Shown here piece after piece: positions 19,283-28,617 of a DNA stretch of 49,773 bases. The notes under the pieces were generated by a model, which saw only the letters and a list, made by a program, of their open reading frames with translations, had not been told where the DNA came from and did no database searches. Each line of letters begins with the position of its first letter. Within the stretch, counting starts at the first letter, position 1. This stretch comes from Eubacterium sp. (GTDB taxonomy: Bacteria > Bacillota > Clostridia > Lachnospirales > Lachnospiraceae): the NCBI GenBank assembly GCA_017406925.1, contig JAFQXO010000013.1:1-49773 (forward strand). Reading direction: 5' to 3'. Made by a program: the position numbers and the translations under genes.

Positions 19283-20013
19283 TATTCTCCTACTCCTCCG
19301 TATCTTCTATCCCTGTCATTATATGCAGCAATAGCTTTTTTCAATTCCTCTTTATCAAAATCTGGCCATAGCACATCTGTGAAATAAAACTCAGCGTATG
19401 CCAACTGCCAAAGCAAAAAGTTCGATAGTCTCTCCTCACCACTAGTCCTTATGAGAAGGTCTGGGTCAGGAATGTCTGCAGTATCTAAGTAATCACTTAT
19501 AGTATCTTCAGTGATATCGTCTGCGTTCAACTTTCCATTGGCGCAGTCTGCGCCAATCTTTTTCACAGCTCTGTCAATCTCATCTCGACTTCCATAGTTG
19601 AGCGCGATGATAAAAGTGATGCCTGTGTTATTCTTTGAGTGCTCCTCAAGTTCCGTAATCCTCTCTCGAATATCCTCATCAAGTCGGGTACGATCGCCGA
19701 TACATCTCACGCGCATCTTGTTCTCGTCAGCCTTGTTGATACAATCCTTCAAGTAATCGCGCAAAAGATTCATAAGCGCATTTACTTCCTTGTCAGGTCT
19801 GTTCCAATTCTCAGTCGAGAAAGCGTAGACTGTGAGATACTTCACACCCATTCTGTGAGCATCTTCAGTAATCTGCTCCACTGCCTTTGCACCTTGGCGA
19901 TGACCTGCGTTTCTAGGTAAGTGCTTTTTCTTCGCCCATCTGCCATTTCCATCTAGGATAATAGCAATGTGATTCGGTATTTTCATGTCGGATATATCTA
20001 TACCCTTAGCCAT
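19282..20013 (-). CDS. uppS: Undecaprenyl diphosphate synthase (isoprenyl transferase)
   Basis: UppS condenses isopentenyl diphosphate into the C55 carrier lipid for cell-wall synthesis. It has 243 residues. The catalytic Asp is in LDGNGRWAKKK near residue 20, and the C-terminal signature is DLLIRTSGEERLSNFLLWQ with ending FTDVLWPDF. The start uses AAAGGAG upstream. A hairpin at 20033-20059 lies between frr and this gene, so expression may be reset here. The stop overlaps the cdsA start. Confidence 0.97.
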   Translation of the reverse strand: MAKGIDISDMKIPNHIAIILDGNGRWAKKKHLPRNAGHRQGAKAVEQITEDAHRMGVKYLTVYAFSTENWNRPDKEVNALMNLLRDYLKDCINKADENKMRVRCIGDRTRLDEDIRERITELEEHSKNNTGITFIIALNYGSRDEIDRAVKKIGADCANGKLNADDITEDTISDYLDTADIPDPDLLIRTSGEERLSNFLLWQLAYAEFYFTDVLWPDFDKEELKKAIAAYNDRDRRYGGVGE

Positions 20014-20032
20014 ATCATTTCTCCTTTAACGG

Positions 20033-20059
20033 AAAATAGAGGAAACGATTGTTTCCTCT
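20033..20059 (-). terminator. Intrinsic terminator or attenuator between frr and uppS
   Basis: On the minus strand AGAGGAAAC and GTTTCCTCT form a perfect 9-base stem with a 4-base loop, followed by ATTTT. The U tract is short, so partial read-through into uppS is plausible. Confidence 0.6.
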
Positions 20060-20081
20060 AAAATCCAAACTAATCATTCTT

Positions 20082-20636
20082 TTATACTGTCATTACGTCG
20101 TCAGTCTTTGCCTTTACTGCTTCGTCTATTTTCTTTATGTACTCGTCATGCTTCTCTTGAACGTCATCCTCGTACTCTTTGATTTCGTCCTCTGAGATGC
20201 CCATGTCCTTGCCTTTTTTCTTAACGTGCTCCATAGCGTCACGTCTGATGTTTCTGACAGCTACCTTGGCTTCCTCGCCAAGTTTCTTAACATCCTTAGC
20301 AAGTTCCTTACGTCTCTCCTCTGTAAGGTCTGGGAAGACTAGTCTCACCATCTTTCCGTCGTTAGTAGGATTGATTCCGATGTCAGCCTTGTTGATAGCA
20401 TGCTCGATTTCCTTGAGCATTGAAGCATCCCATGGCTGAATACAAATCATTCTTGGCTCTGGAACAGAGACATTGCCCACCTGGGCAAGAGGTGTAGGTG
20501 TGCCGTAATAATCCACCTGAACGTCATCTAAAACGTGTGGATTTGCACGACCTGCTCTGATAGTCGTAAACTCATGCTTTAAATTTTCCAATGACTTAGT
20601 CATCTTACTTTCACATTTTTGAAGTAATTCTTCCAT
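20082..20636 (-). CDS. frr: Ribosome recycling factor
   Basis: RRF splits post-termination ribosomes together with EF-G. The 184-residue length is typical, with the three-helix bundle visible as Lys/Glu-rich ends around a central beta domain (VDYYGTPTPLAQV). The conserved NPTNDGKMVRLVFPDLTEERRKEL region is complete. AGGAGG lies 6 bases before the ATG. It is 9 bases downstream of pyrH, the standard pyrH-frr pair. Confidence 0.98.
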   Translation of the reverse strand: MEELLQKCESKMTKSLENLKHEFTTIRAGRANPHVLDDVQVDYYGTPTPLAQVGNVSVPEPRMICIQPWDASMLKEIEHAINKADIGINPTNDGKMVRLVFPDLTEERRKELAKDVKKLGEEAKVAVRNIRRDAMEHVKKKGKDMGISEDEIKEYEDDVQEKHDEYIKKIDEAVKAKTDDVMTV

Positions 20637-20645
20637 AATATCCTC

Positions 20646-21341
20646 CTAAACTGTTATCTTCGTTCCGATAGCCTCTCCCGACGCTGCTCGGATAATACTG
20701 TCTTCTTCGCCAAGTCCAAATAGAACCATAGGCATTTTATTTTCCATTGCTAGAACGCTAGCTGCGAGATCTATAACTCCGAGTTTTCCTTCGACAACTT
20801 CTGAGATAGCCATATCGTCGAACTTCTTCGCGTCAGGGTTGACCTCAGGGTCATCGTCGTAAACTCCGTCCACTGCCTTCGCGCCTAGAATCATATCAGC
20901 TTCGATTTCAATTGCTCGAAGCACCATTGTCATATCTGTTGAGAAGTAAGGGTGTCCTGTGCCTCCGGCAAAGAATACTACCTTTCCTTCCGTTAAATCT
21001 TTAATCGCATCATCTTTCGAGAAAACTTCAGTCCATTTGCCGCAGGCAAAAGGTGTATAGATGCTAGTGTTCATTCCCTCAGTTCTGAAAATCTCGGACA
21101 CATACATACAGTTCATAACTGTCGCAAGCATTCCTATTCCATCAGCTTTCGTGCGGTCGATTTTGTTGGATGAACGTCCTCTCCAGAAGTTACCGCCGCC
21201 GATAACAATCGCAACCTCGATGCCACTGTCCACAACTTTCTTCACCTGTCGGGCGACACTCACACATGTGGCTTCGTCGAAGCCTGTGCCGGCTTCTCCA
21301 GCCAATGCCTCACCGCTAAGTTTCAGTAAAACTCTCTTCAT
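20646..21341 (-). CDS. pyrH: UMP kinase
   Basis: PyrH phosphorylates UMP to UDP for pyrimidine nucleotide synthesis. I place the start at 21341 (MKRVLLKLSGEALAG), which has AAAGGA six bases upstream and gives the usual 231 residues. The open frame extends 30 codons further, but that stretch overlaps a promoter-like sequence and the neighbouring gene and is not conserved-looking. Amino-acid-kinase motifs KLSGEAL, IGGGNFWRG and GGTGHPYFSTD are present. In Bacillus it follows rpsB-tsf directly; here those genes are 10 kb away. Confidence 0.97.
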   Translation of the reverse strand: MKRVLLKLSGEALAGEAGTGFDEATCVSVARQVKKVVDSGIEVAIVIGGGNFWRGRSSNKIDRTKADGIGMLATVMNCMYVSEIFRTEGMNTSIYTPFACGKWTEVFSKDDAIKDLTEGKVVFFAGGTGHPYFSTDMTMVLRAIEIEADMILGAKAVDGVYDDDPEVNPDAKKFDDMAISEVVEGKLGVIDLAASVLAMENKMPMVLFGLGEEDSIIRAASGEAIGTKITV

Positions 21342-21387
21342 AATCGTTCCTTTCTGGCTTGTATTTTTAGCAAGCACACCTAGAAAT

Positions 21388-21396
21388 ATGATACCA
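21388..21396 (-). promoter_or_regulatory. Extended -10 element upstream of pyrH
   Basis: On the minus strand TGGTATCAT lies about 46 bases before the pyrH ATG. No good -35 is seen 17 bases upstream. It would give pyrH-frr its own promoter in the gap after the 99-residue gene. Confidence 0.35.
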
Positions 21397-21411
21397 TATT
21401 TTAGGGCAAAA

Positions 21412-21711
21412 TTAACTAAAAAATCCAACAAGCACCAAAATCAGAACTCCTATAATAGAAACTATAATTAAGCAACCAACCGCGGCATCTCCAGCATCGC
21501 CTCCGCCAGTTTTATCTTTATCGTGAGCTTCTTTTAATTCTGCTTCGATTCTCTTGTTCTGCTCTTGTATTTTGCGATTCTGCTTCTCAATACGTTTGTT
21601 TTGTTTTTGAAGTTGTTTGGCCTGTTTGCGAGTCAGTTTCTTTTCTTCGTCGCCATACATGGCCTCATACAGTAATGCGTCGTCAAATGCATCCCAATCT
21701 TCTTCTGACAT
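21412..21711 (-). CDS. Small membrane-anchored coiled-coil protein, unknown function
   Basis: The 99-residue protein has an acidic N-terminus, then a strongly charged heptad-like region rich in Gln, Lys, Asn and Arg (about 25-60), a short Gly/Asp hinge and a C-terminal membrane helix (about 76-98). It resembles a C-tail-anchored coiled-coil protein. It lies 12 bases after tcdA and probably shares its transcript. I do not recognise a family. Confidence 0.75.
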   Translation of the reverse strand: MSEEDWDAFDDALLYEAMYGDEEKKLTRKQAKQLQKQNKRIEKQNRKIQEQNKRIEAELKEAHDKDKTGGGDAGDAAVGCLIIVSIIGVLILVLVGFFS

Positions 21712-21723
21712 AACTGCTCTCCT

Positions 21724-22419
21724 TTATTTACAGAGATCTTTTATCACTTCACCTGCTATAATAAGCCCTACTGTCGATGGCACGAATGCATTGCTCCCCG
21801 GAGCATGTCTACCATTTTCTTCATCCGCCACGACACTGATAGGAGCCTCTTTAGAGTATACCACTTTTAGCGACTCTATACCTCTATCCTTCAGTTCTTT
21901 TCGCATAACTTTCGCGAGCGGACAAACCGTAGTTTCGTAGATATCTGCCACCTCAAAAGCAGTCGCATCCATCTTGTTTCCTGCTCCCATCGAGGAGATG
22001 ATAGGCACTCCCGCCTCCTTTGCAGCCTCGATTAGCTGTAGCTTTCCAGTGACTGTGTCGATGGCATCGACCACATAATCATAATCTGACAAATTAAACT
22101 GCTCTGCAGTTTCAGGTGAATAAAAAACTTTACGAGTCTCAACATCTATATCTGGATTGATGTCGAGACATCTCTTCTTCGCCACTTCTACCTTGGCTTC
22201 GCCAACCGTAGAATGTAGCGCAATAATCTGTCTATTAATATTCGACTCTGATACCACATCATCGTCAACTAAACAAAGTGCGCCCAAGCCTGTTCTCGCA
22301 AGGGCTTCAACGACGTAACCGCCGACTCCGCCTATGCCAAAAACAATAACTTTGGCCGCACTTAGTTTGTTCATATTATCATTTCCTAATAATATCGCTG
22401 TGCGCTCAAACTGTGTCAT
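21724..22419 (-). CDS. tcdA: tRNA threonylcarbamoyladenosine dehydratase (TcdA/CsdL, E1-like)
   Basis: This ThiF/E1-family enzyme of 231 residues adenylates t6A37 of tRNA and cyclises it to ct6A. The ATP-binding motif GIGGVGGYVVEALARTG lies near the N-terminus and is followed by the Asp/Arg features DDDVVSESNINRQ. The region YDYVVDAIDTV is typical, and MGAGNKMD fits TcdA rather than MoeB or ThiF. Its ATG overlaps the stop of the upstream phosphatase gene by one base. Confidence 0.9.
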   Translation of the reverse strand: MTQFERTAILLGNDNMNKLSAAKVIVFGIGGVGGYVVEALARTGLGALCLVDDDVVSESNINRQIIALHSTVGEAKVEVAKKRCLDINPDIDVETRKVFYSPETAEQFNLSDYDYVVDAIDTVTGKLQLIEAAKEAGVPIISSMGAGNKMDATAFEVADIYETTVCPLAKVMRKELKDRGIESLKVVYSKEAPISVVADEENGRHAPGSNAFVPSTVGLIIAGEVIKDLCK

Positions 22420-23828
22420 TACTTTTTAATCTTCACCTTCTTAGTTTTAGACCAAGATCCGTAAACTGTAGTCTTTCCACCAGTATTGTATGCACGCACT
22501 TTAACGTAATATGTCTTTTTCTTTTTTAATTTTGCAATCTTTACAGAAGTCTTCTTGGTAGTCTTCTTCTTTGCACCTTTAAAGTTTTTCTTCTTTGCCC
22601 AAGATACCTGATATCCCTTGGCAACCTTTACTTTCTTCCAAGTAACCTTAATAGACTTCTTCTTAATGTTCTTAGCCTTGATAGTTACCTTGCCAGGTTT
22701 TGCAGGTTTAGTAGTAGTTGTTGTTGTAGTTTCTGGCTGTGTAGATTCAAGCATAATAGTTCTAATGGTATTAATCTGTGCATCAGTCATACCAAGAGCA
22801 TCTTTTGCGTATCTCTTACAACCATCCTGAAGATCCCCACCACCATATGCTTCCATAAGGTCTATGAGTTCATCAAGATTTGCTGCATTAAAAGCGATAA
22901 CATCGCTTACGCCATTGTTACCAAGTTTCGAGAAATATGACAACTCGTATTCACGATAAATATCCACCTTGCTCATTCCCAGAATGCCTTCTAAAACGAG
23001 TGCGAGAGTTCCTGTTCTATCTCTTCCCAAATTGCAGTGGAAATAGATAGGATAGTTTGACTTATCTGTGAATACTTCAAGTTCCCTCTTCATAGTTGCG
23101 AAACTTGTATCATAGCCGATGTTCTCATATTGTACTCCAGAAATCTGGATGTAGTTCGAATTAGGACCTAATGGTGGAGTCACTGCTGTCTCGCGAAGAT
23201 CTAAATCAGTTTTAATTCCTAATTTAGTGTTCGCCTTCTCAATACCTGCATCAGTGATGCTGTTCATATTTGCTCCACGATAAAGCATACCTTGTTTTAC
23301 ACGGTACTTTCCATCTTCTGTGTAGCATCCACCTATATCTCTTGTATTAGTAACTCCATCAATGCTTATAGTTCTAGGCAAGTTTGCTGTCGTGAACTTT
23401 GTGATGCTAGATTTTGCATCCACACCAGCAGCACTTACTTGATAGTAATAGTCTGTACCTGCATATAAGTCTTCAACATCTGTGCTGGTACCCAACACAG
23501 TATATGTCGTGGCATCTGAAAGATTAGCTTTAGTGCCTATTGATAGGATATATCCTGTAGCACCAGTTACTGCATTCCAAGCAAATGCAACTGGCTTTGG
23601 TTCATACTTATCGCTGTATCTAGTTCTCCACTCTTTCGCCGAAACACCTATCTGATAGTTAGCTGAAAATTCATAGATATTCCCCTCTAGCATATTTACA
23701 GTTGTGCCATTTGCAGGCGTGCAAGTAATTGCATTGGCGCTGTCAGCCTTCGAGCTGACAGTGCCAAACGCAAATGTAAAACTAAATATTAATGTTGTCG
23801 CGATAACAAGACTTAGGATCCTTTTCAT
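22419..23828 (-). CDS. Secreted tyrosine/dual-specificity phosphatase with basic Fn3-like tail
   Basis: The protein has 469 residues. The signal peptide is at about 1-28. Residues 35-148 form an Fn3-like domain (DYYYQVSA). The phosphatase domain (about 150-355) has NTRDIGG at 161-167, a hallmark of the Y_phosphatase3 family, and the P-loop HCNLGRDRTGT at 264-274, with catalytic C265 and R271. A Thr linker leads to a Lys-rich Fn3-like module. The catalytic residues are intact, so activity on phosphoprotein or another phosphoester outside the cell is expected; the substrate is unknown. It lies 11 bases after a larger phosphatase gene with the same domain. Confidence 0.92.
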   Translation of the reverse strand: MKRILSLVIATTLIFSFTFAFGTVSSKADSANAITCTPANGTTVNMLEGNIYEFSANYQIGVSAKEWRTRYSDKYEPKPVAFAWNAVTGATGYILSIGTKANLSDATTYTVLGTSTDVEDLYAGTDYYYQVSAAGVDAKSSITKFTTANLPRTISIDGVTNTRDIGGCYTEDGKYRVKQGMLYRGANMNSITDAGIEKANTKLGIKTDLDLRETAVTPPLGPNSNYIQISGVQYENIGYDTSFATMKRELEVFTDKSNYPIYFHCNLGRDRTGTLALVLEGILGMSKVDIYREYELSYFSKLGNNGVSDVIAFNAANLDELIDLMEAYGGGDLQDGCKRYAKDALGMTDAQINTIRTIMLESTQPETTTTTTTKPAKPGKVTIKAKNIKKKSIKVTWKKVKVAKGYQVSWAKKKNFKGAKKKTTKKTSVKIAKLKKKKTYYVKVRAYNTGGKTTVYGSWSKTKKVKIKK

Positions 23829-23839
23829 AAGATCACCTC

Positions 23840-26800
23840 TTATCTTTTAATCTTAACCTTCTTAATAGCGCTCCACTTACCGTACTGCTTCTTGCCGGTC
23901 TTACCGTACATAAAGTTGTAAGCACGTACTCTTACGAAGAGTTTCTTCTTTTTCTTAAGCTTCTTCGACTTAAGTGTGAATTTTTTCTTATACTTCTTGA
24001 AGGTCTTAGTGTAGATCGCCTTCTTAACCTTCTTAGCATTCTTCTTTTTCTTGAATACCTTGAATTGGTAGCCGATAGCACCCTTGGCCTTCTTGATCTT
24101 AATCTTAAGCTTCTTAGCTTTTCTCTTCTTCTTGTAAATCTTCTTAATCTTAACCTTAGCAGGTTTAGCTACCTTTTTCTTCGTTGTAGGTACAACTCCA
24201 GTCTCTCCAGAAGTTGTCTCAACAGCTGTCGTAACTTCCTCAGAGGTTGGAACTACTGAAGGAGCCTCTGTAGTAGCTCTCTTGATATTAACAGTTATTT
24301 CTTTTCCTGTACTTTCAATACCGTTGTAGACAGATGTTACCTTAAATGTGTGTTCACCCTCTGCCAAGCCACCGTATGTCTTAGTTACAGCAGAATCGAA
24401 ATAATCTACATAATAACCATCTACATATACATAGTACATCTGGTTAAGTGCTACCATCGCAGGTGTCTCCTGCCATGTAATAGTTGCATAACTGTCACCT
24501 TGGTCTACACAAGTAAGTCCAACAACGTCTATTGGCTGAACGCCACTCTTAGTAGTTGTAACAACTGGAACGTCACCCTTAGTAGTAGTTGTTTCAGTAA
24601 CGATTGGTTTAGTTGTGGCTCCTGAAGTAGTCGCCAATGTTGTTCCTGGATCTACTGTAGCGCCTGTGATAGTCTCATGTCCGCCTGATGTGCTTTCAGG
24701 AATATCACCTGTCTGCTCTAGACAAATATTCTGAATAGCCTTGATTTGTGCGTCAGTGAAATCAAGTTTCTCTTTCGCAAACTTGATACAGTTCTCCTGG
24801 AAAGTTCCGTTTCCATAGAAGTGAATGTAATTATATGTAGGGTTAAGTGTAATTGTGTTGTATTTGTTTGCATCAACAATATCTGTACATCCAATCTTTG
24901 AGAAGTATGTCAATTCAAACTCTCTGCGGATATCTGGCACTGTCATGCCGAGGATACCCTCAACAAGCATAGCAAGTGTTCCTGTTCTATCTCTTCCCAA
25001 ATTACAGTGGAAATAGATTGGATAGTTATCAGGATTTGTAAATACTAATAATTCTTGTTTTAGTCTAGCAAGATTTTCATCATCCTCTATCTCTGAGTAC
25101 TGAACTCCAGAAATCTGGATGTAGTTTGATGTAGGTCCAAGAGGAGGTGTCACTGCATACTCACGCAAGTCTAACTCTGTCTTGATACCCAAATCGTTAA
25201 GCATCTTAGCCTTACCTTCTTCAGTAATGTTATCCAAATTGGCGCCGCGGTAAATCAAACCATGTTTTACTCTATAGTAGGCGCCATCATTATAGCAACC
25301 ACCGATATCTCTAGTATTGCCAACTCCGTCAATACTGATAGTCTTAGGTAGGTTAGCTGTTGTAAAGTGAATAATCTCTGACTTCTTGCTTGTACTATTT
25401 CTAGATGCAGTAACCTGATAGTAGTAATCCTCACCTGGATTCAAATCTTCTATCTCAATAGAAGTTGCTGTTCCTGCATCATATGTCTTTCCATCTGAAA
25501 GATTAGCCTTCTGACCAATTTTTACTGAATAATTAGTCGCTCCGCTCTGTGCATTCCAAGTCACTAGAAGTGGTGTTGGATAATATATATCAGAGCCAGT
25601 TTTCAAATCTTCCGCTGCACCTTCATAATAGTTAGATGCAAATCTATAAACTTTACCAGAAAGCAAGCTTACTTCTGCACCATCTACAGGAGTGCAGATA
25701 AATCCTGACGCTCCAGAAGTTGGTACTGGTGTGGTTGTAACTGGTGGTCTTGTTGTAGTTGTTGGTGCTGGTGTAGTAGTCGTTGTTGGCTGCTCACCTG
25801 CATCATTAATTGTATATTTTCCAGCATTAGTGTATACGTTCTTAGAAAGATCAATATGCATTACTGGTCTGATACAGTTCTTGTTATAAGTTGCAACATT
25901 ACCCTGTGGATAAGCTTCACCATCCATTGTAACTGTAGCAGCATTTGCGTTAGTAGCACCTGGAGTTCTCAACCAGTAATATGCGTTATTATTTTCATTT
26001 GTAAATGCTCCCTTTGCTATTGCATAAGGAGTAGCTGTTGCTCTTCTTCTAGCTGAAAGTGTTCCTCTATTTGTAGGGAATCCATAACTAGCATTACTCA
26101 TTTCCTGAATTGATGGAAGATAGATATAACTTGTTGTATCATCTCCACCTTGGCCTGCAGGATATGCTGGATTGTCTGGTGTTGAAACCGTTGTTGGTAT
26201 AATCGCATCTTGCTCGTCAGCAGTAAATGCAGTTCCGAAAAAGTCTTGGAACCACTCATCCATGTAAGTGTTTGTAGCCCAAGTAACATTTCCTGAAACA
26301 TTATTATATGGAATACAGTCAATCGCCTGATCAGCCATAACAAATGCGTCGTTTCCGTTTACATCCAATACTCTCCATTTGATTGGCTGCATTGTGCTTG
26401 TATTTGCATCTGCAAGATACATATAGTTTCCGAAATAAATACAATCCCAAGTAGTCTTGTCGCCAGTTGTAACAGGATCATCAACGTCGATTGATGGCTG
26501 TGTAACAGGCTCTGTTGTAGTCACTGGAGTCTTAGTTGTAGTTGTTGGTTGATCCTGTGACTTGCTAAATGACACATCAAATACTGAGAAAGTACCAGCA
26601 TGTGCTGCTTCCCACTTAGGTTTCGTTTGACCTGCTTCAACTAGTGATCCATATGAAATGGCGATTTTAACATTTGCGCCGTAGTCTCTAGTGAATGTTC
26701 CTGTAAATGTTGTATATGTGTCATCTTCCTCTGATAGTTCAAGTTTTTTCTCCATCACACAATCCTGAGATTCGCCATTTTGAATGATAATTTTCATCCA

Positions 26801-28414
26801 TTGACCCTCATCCTCATCCAACATTTTTGGATCAGTAATCGGAGCATATCTGATGACAACGCTTACATCATATTTAACTTCGTTTTGTATATTAAATTCA
26901 TTCTGAATGCCACTAGATAAGAACTGTGCTCCGTCCCAGCCATACTTTTTCTGGTTATATGTGAAGTTTTCTACTGAGTCTGCATCCTTATATCTGGCAG
27001 CCATATTTCCCCATTCGTTGTCTAATACTTGATAGTTCCATACGCCGTTGCCTGACTCTGTATATGTAGGATTTACAACGCCTGGCTCGTCGCCTTCTTG
27101 GTGTATATGACATGGGAACCATCCAGGTTCTTCTGTCTCTGGCTCTTTAGTTGTAGTTGATGTTGGTGTGAACGAGATTGAAACAATACTTACTTCAGCT
27201 TGATACGCACCAGTACCGCTTCCATCTACCTGTCCATAAGACAGCATCAAATATGCGTCATTAGATGAAACAGTAATGTCGCCACTATAAGTAGTCTGTC
27301 CGCTTCCCGTTTGTGAAGCATTCAAATCTTGTGTAGAATTATATGCTTCTTTTTTACCATCTTTTAAAGCAACTTGTAAGTTTTGAGGTTTGTTCATGTC
27401 ACCGGTCGTGGTAACCTGATTATTATTTGTGGTACCACCAGAACCAGATCCTTTAAACTGATAACTTACAACCATATTCATCTTGTAACTTTGTCCTTCC
27501 TGTAGGTTAAACAAAGATTTCAATTTATCGGTCTGGAAATATACTCCATCCCAACTGTATTTTTGAAGTTCAAATGTGAATCCTTGAACATCGCTAGCAT
27601 ACTTATATCTACACTTTGCATCTTTTGATTCATTCTGAATCAACAAATAATTCCAGACACCTTGACCAGCGCCTTCTTCTGTGTTTGTTGGCATAGAGAT
27701 GCCTTCTGGGTCAGTGTCCTTATGAACCTGACATGCAAACCATGGAAGTGCTTCTGTCTCTGGTTGAGTTGTTGGTGTAGTAGTCTCAGTAAATGTTAAT
27801 CCTGAAACTGTAAGTGTTGCAGCATATGCACCAGTACCTTCACCATTTATCTGACCATAAGATAACATCAAATATGTAGGGTCACTATCTGGTGTGAATG
27901 TTCCTGTGAATGTAACCGTAGCAGATCCGGTTTTATTAGGATTAACGTCCTCCACTTGGTTGTATGCTGCTGCTTTACCATTCTTCAACTGAACTTGAAG
28001 GTTTTGAGCTTTTCCCTTATCAGCATTACTTCCATTACATACGTAATCGATACTCAAAGAAACCTTGTAAGATTTTCCCGCTACAAGATGATACTTGTCT
28101 TTAATATCTTTTGTTTGCCAATATGCTCCATCCCAGCAATATGCTTGCTGTTGATAAACTAAACCAACAACATCACCGGCGTTCATATATCGGCCTTTCA
28201 TACTATTCCACTGATTCTGGATAAGTTGGTATTTCCATATACCTTCATCTCCTGACTCAGTAACTGTTGTTGCAGTAATACCTTGGCTTCCTACCGTACA
28301 AGTGTGCCAAGTGTCGTCCGCCTTAACTTTGTCAAACTGCATTCCAATCATAGACGTAACAACTAGAGCCACACTCATTAGTATAGCCCAAAATTTCTTT
28401 CTGCTTGCTTTCAT
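23840..28414 (-). CDS. Giant secreted phosphatase with triple binding-like repeats and DUF6273-like domain
   Basis: The 1524-residue protein has a signal peptide at about 1-32. Three similar modules of about 190-200 residues (openings WHTCTV, WFACQVH, WFPCHIH) look like jelly-roll binding domains. After a Thr linker, residues about 650-865 match the DUF6273 type common in Lachnospiraceae (IKWRVLDVNGNDAFVMAD, later YYWLRTPG and IRPVMHIDL). An Fn3-like domain and a phosphatase domain follow, with NTRDIGG and HCNLGRDRTGT (catalytic C1137). Another Fn3-like domain and a Lys-rich C-terminal module end it. The phosphatase half is a close paralogue of the downstream gene. AGGAAAG precedes the ATG. 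It is likely displayed on the cell surface; the combination of binding repeats with a phosphatase is unusual. Confidence 0.9.
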   Translation of the reverse strand: MKASRKKFWAILMSVALVVTSMIGMQFDKVKADDTWHTCTVGSQGITATTVTESGDEGIWKYQLIQNQWNSMKGRYMNAGDVVGLVYQQQAYCWDGAYWQTKDIKDKYHLVAGKSYKVSLSIDYVCNGSNADKGKAQNLQVQLKNGKAAAYNQVEDVNPNKTGSATVTFTGTFTPDSDPTYLMLSYGQINGEGTGAYAATLTVSGLTFTETTTPTTQPETEALPWFACQVHKDTDPEGISMPTNTEEGAGQGVWNYLLIQNESKDAKCRYKYASDVQGFTFELQKYSWDGVYFQTDKLKSLFNLQEGQSYKMNMVVSYQFKGSGSGGTTNNNQVTTTGDMNKPQNLQVALKDGKKEAYNSTQDLNASQTGSGQTTYSGDITVSSNDAYLMLSYGQVDGSGTGAYQAEVSIVSISFTPTSTTTKEPETEEPGWFPCHIHQEGDEPGVVNPTYTESGNGVWNYQVLDNEWGNMAARYKDADSVENFTYNQKKYGWDGAQFLSSGIQNEFNIQNEVKYDVSVVIRYAPITDPKMLDEDEGQWMKIIIQNGESQDCVMEKKLELSEEDDTYTTFTGTFTRDYGANVKIAISYGSLVEAGQTKPKWEAAHAGTFSVFDVSFSKSQDQPTTTTKTPVTTTEPVTQPSIDVDDPVTTGDKTTWDCIYFGNYMYLADANTSTMQPIKWRVLDVNGNDAFVMADQAIDCIPYNNVSGNVTWATNTYMDEWFQDFFGTAFTADEQDAIIPTTVSTPDNPAYPAGQGGDDTTSYIYLPSIQEMSNASYGFPTNRGTLSARRRATATPYAIAKGAFTNENNNAYYWLRTPGATNANAATVTMDGEAYPQGNVATYNKNCIRPVMHIDLSKNVYTNAGKYTINDAGEQPTTTTTPAPTTTTRPPVTTTPVPTSGASGFICTPVDGAEVSLLSGKVYRFASNYYEGAAEDLKTGSDIYYPTPLLVTWNAQSGATNYSVKIGQKANLSDGKTYDAGTATSIEIEDLNPGEDYYYQVTASRNSTSKKSEIIHFTTANLPKTISIDGVGNTRDIGGCYNDGAYYRVKHGLIYRGANLDNITEEGKAKMLNDLGIKTELDLREYAVTPPLGPTSNYIQISGVQYSEIEDDENLARLKQELLVFTNPDNYPIYFHCNLGRDRTGTLAMLVEGILGMTVPDIRREFELTYFSKIGCTDIVDANKYNTITLNPTYNYIHFYGNGTFQENCIKFAKEKLDFTDAQIKAIQNICLEQTGDIPESTSGGHETITGATVDPGTTLATTSGATTKPIVTETTTTKGDVPVVTTTKSGVQPIDVVGLTCVDQGDSYATITWQETPAMVALNQMYYVYVDGYYVDYFDSAVTKTYGGLAEGEHTFKVTSVYNGIESTGKEITVNIKRATTEAPSVVPTSEEVTTAVETTSGETGVVPTTKKKVAKPAKVKIKKIYKKKRKAKKLKIKIKKAKGAIGYQFKVFKKKKNAKKVKKAIYTKTFKKYKKKFTLKSKKLKKKKKLFVRVRAYNFMYGKTGKKQYGKWSAIKKVKIKR

Positions 28415-28532
28415 AATCTTTCCTCCGTAAAAACTTTTCTGCTAGTTTTCATATTTTGCTAATGTATATAATAACATATTTTATGAATTGTTGTGCGACT
28501 TTTGATGTAAATGTAATAATGATACCTGACAT

Positions 28533-28577
28533 AAAAAATGAACGCCTTGTGCCTTTTTCGGCCCATAGCGTTCATTT
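28533..28577 (-). terminator. Intrinsic terminator after the SufB-like gene
   Basis: On the minus strand AAATGAACGC pairs with GCGTTCATTT, with an inner GCC/GGC stem, followed by TTTTTTAT. It closes the SufC/SufB-like operon and separates it from the giant phosphatase gene. The remaining gap to 28414 is AT-rich and holds no gene. Confidence 0.85.
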
Positions 28578-28617
28578 ATATTTTTACTCTGTTTAATATG
28601 CAATTAGCTCTCTTACT

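Noticed and set aside
21342-21431. N-terminal extension of PyrH
   Set aside because: It contains a promoter-like element and lacks a ribosome site; the start at 21341 matches the family and has AAAGGA.
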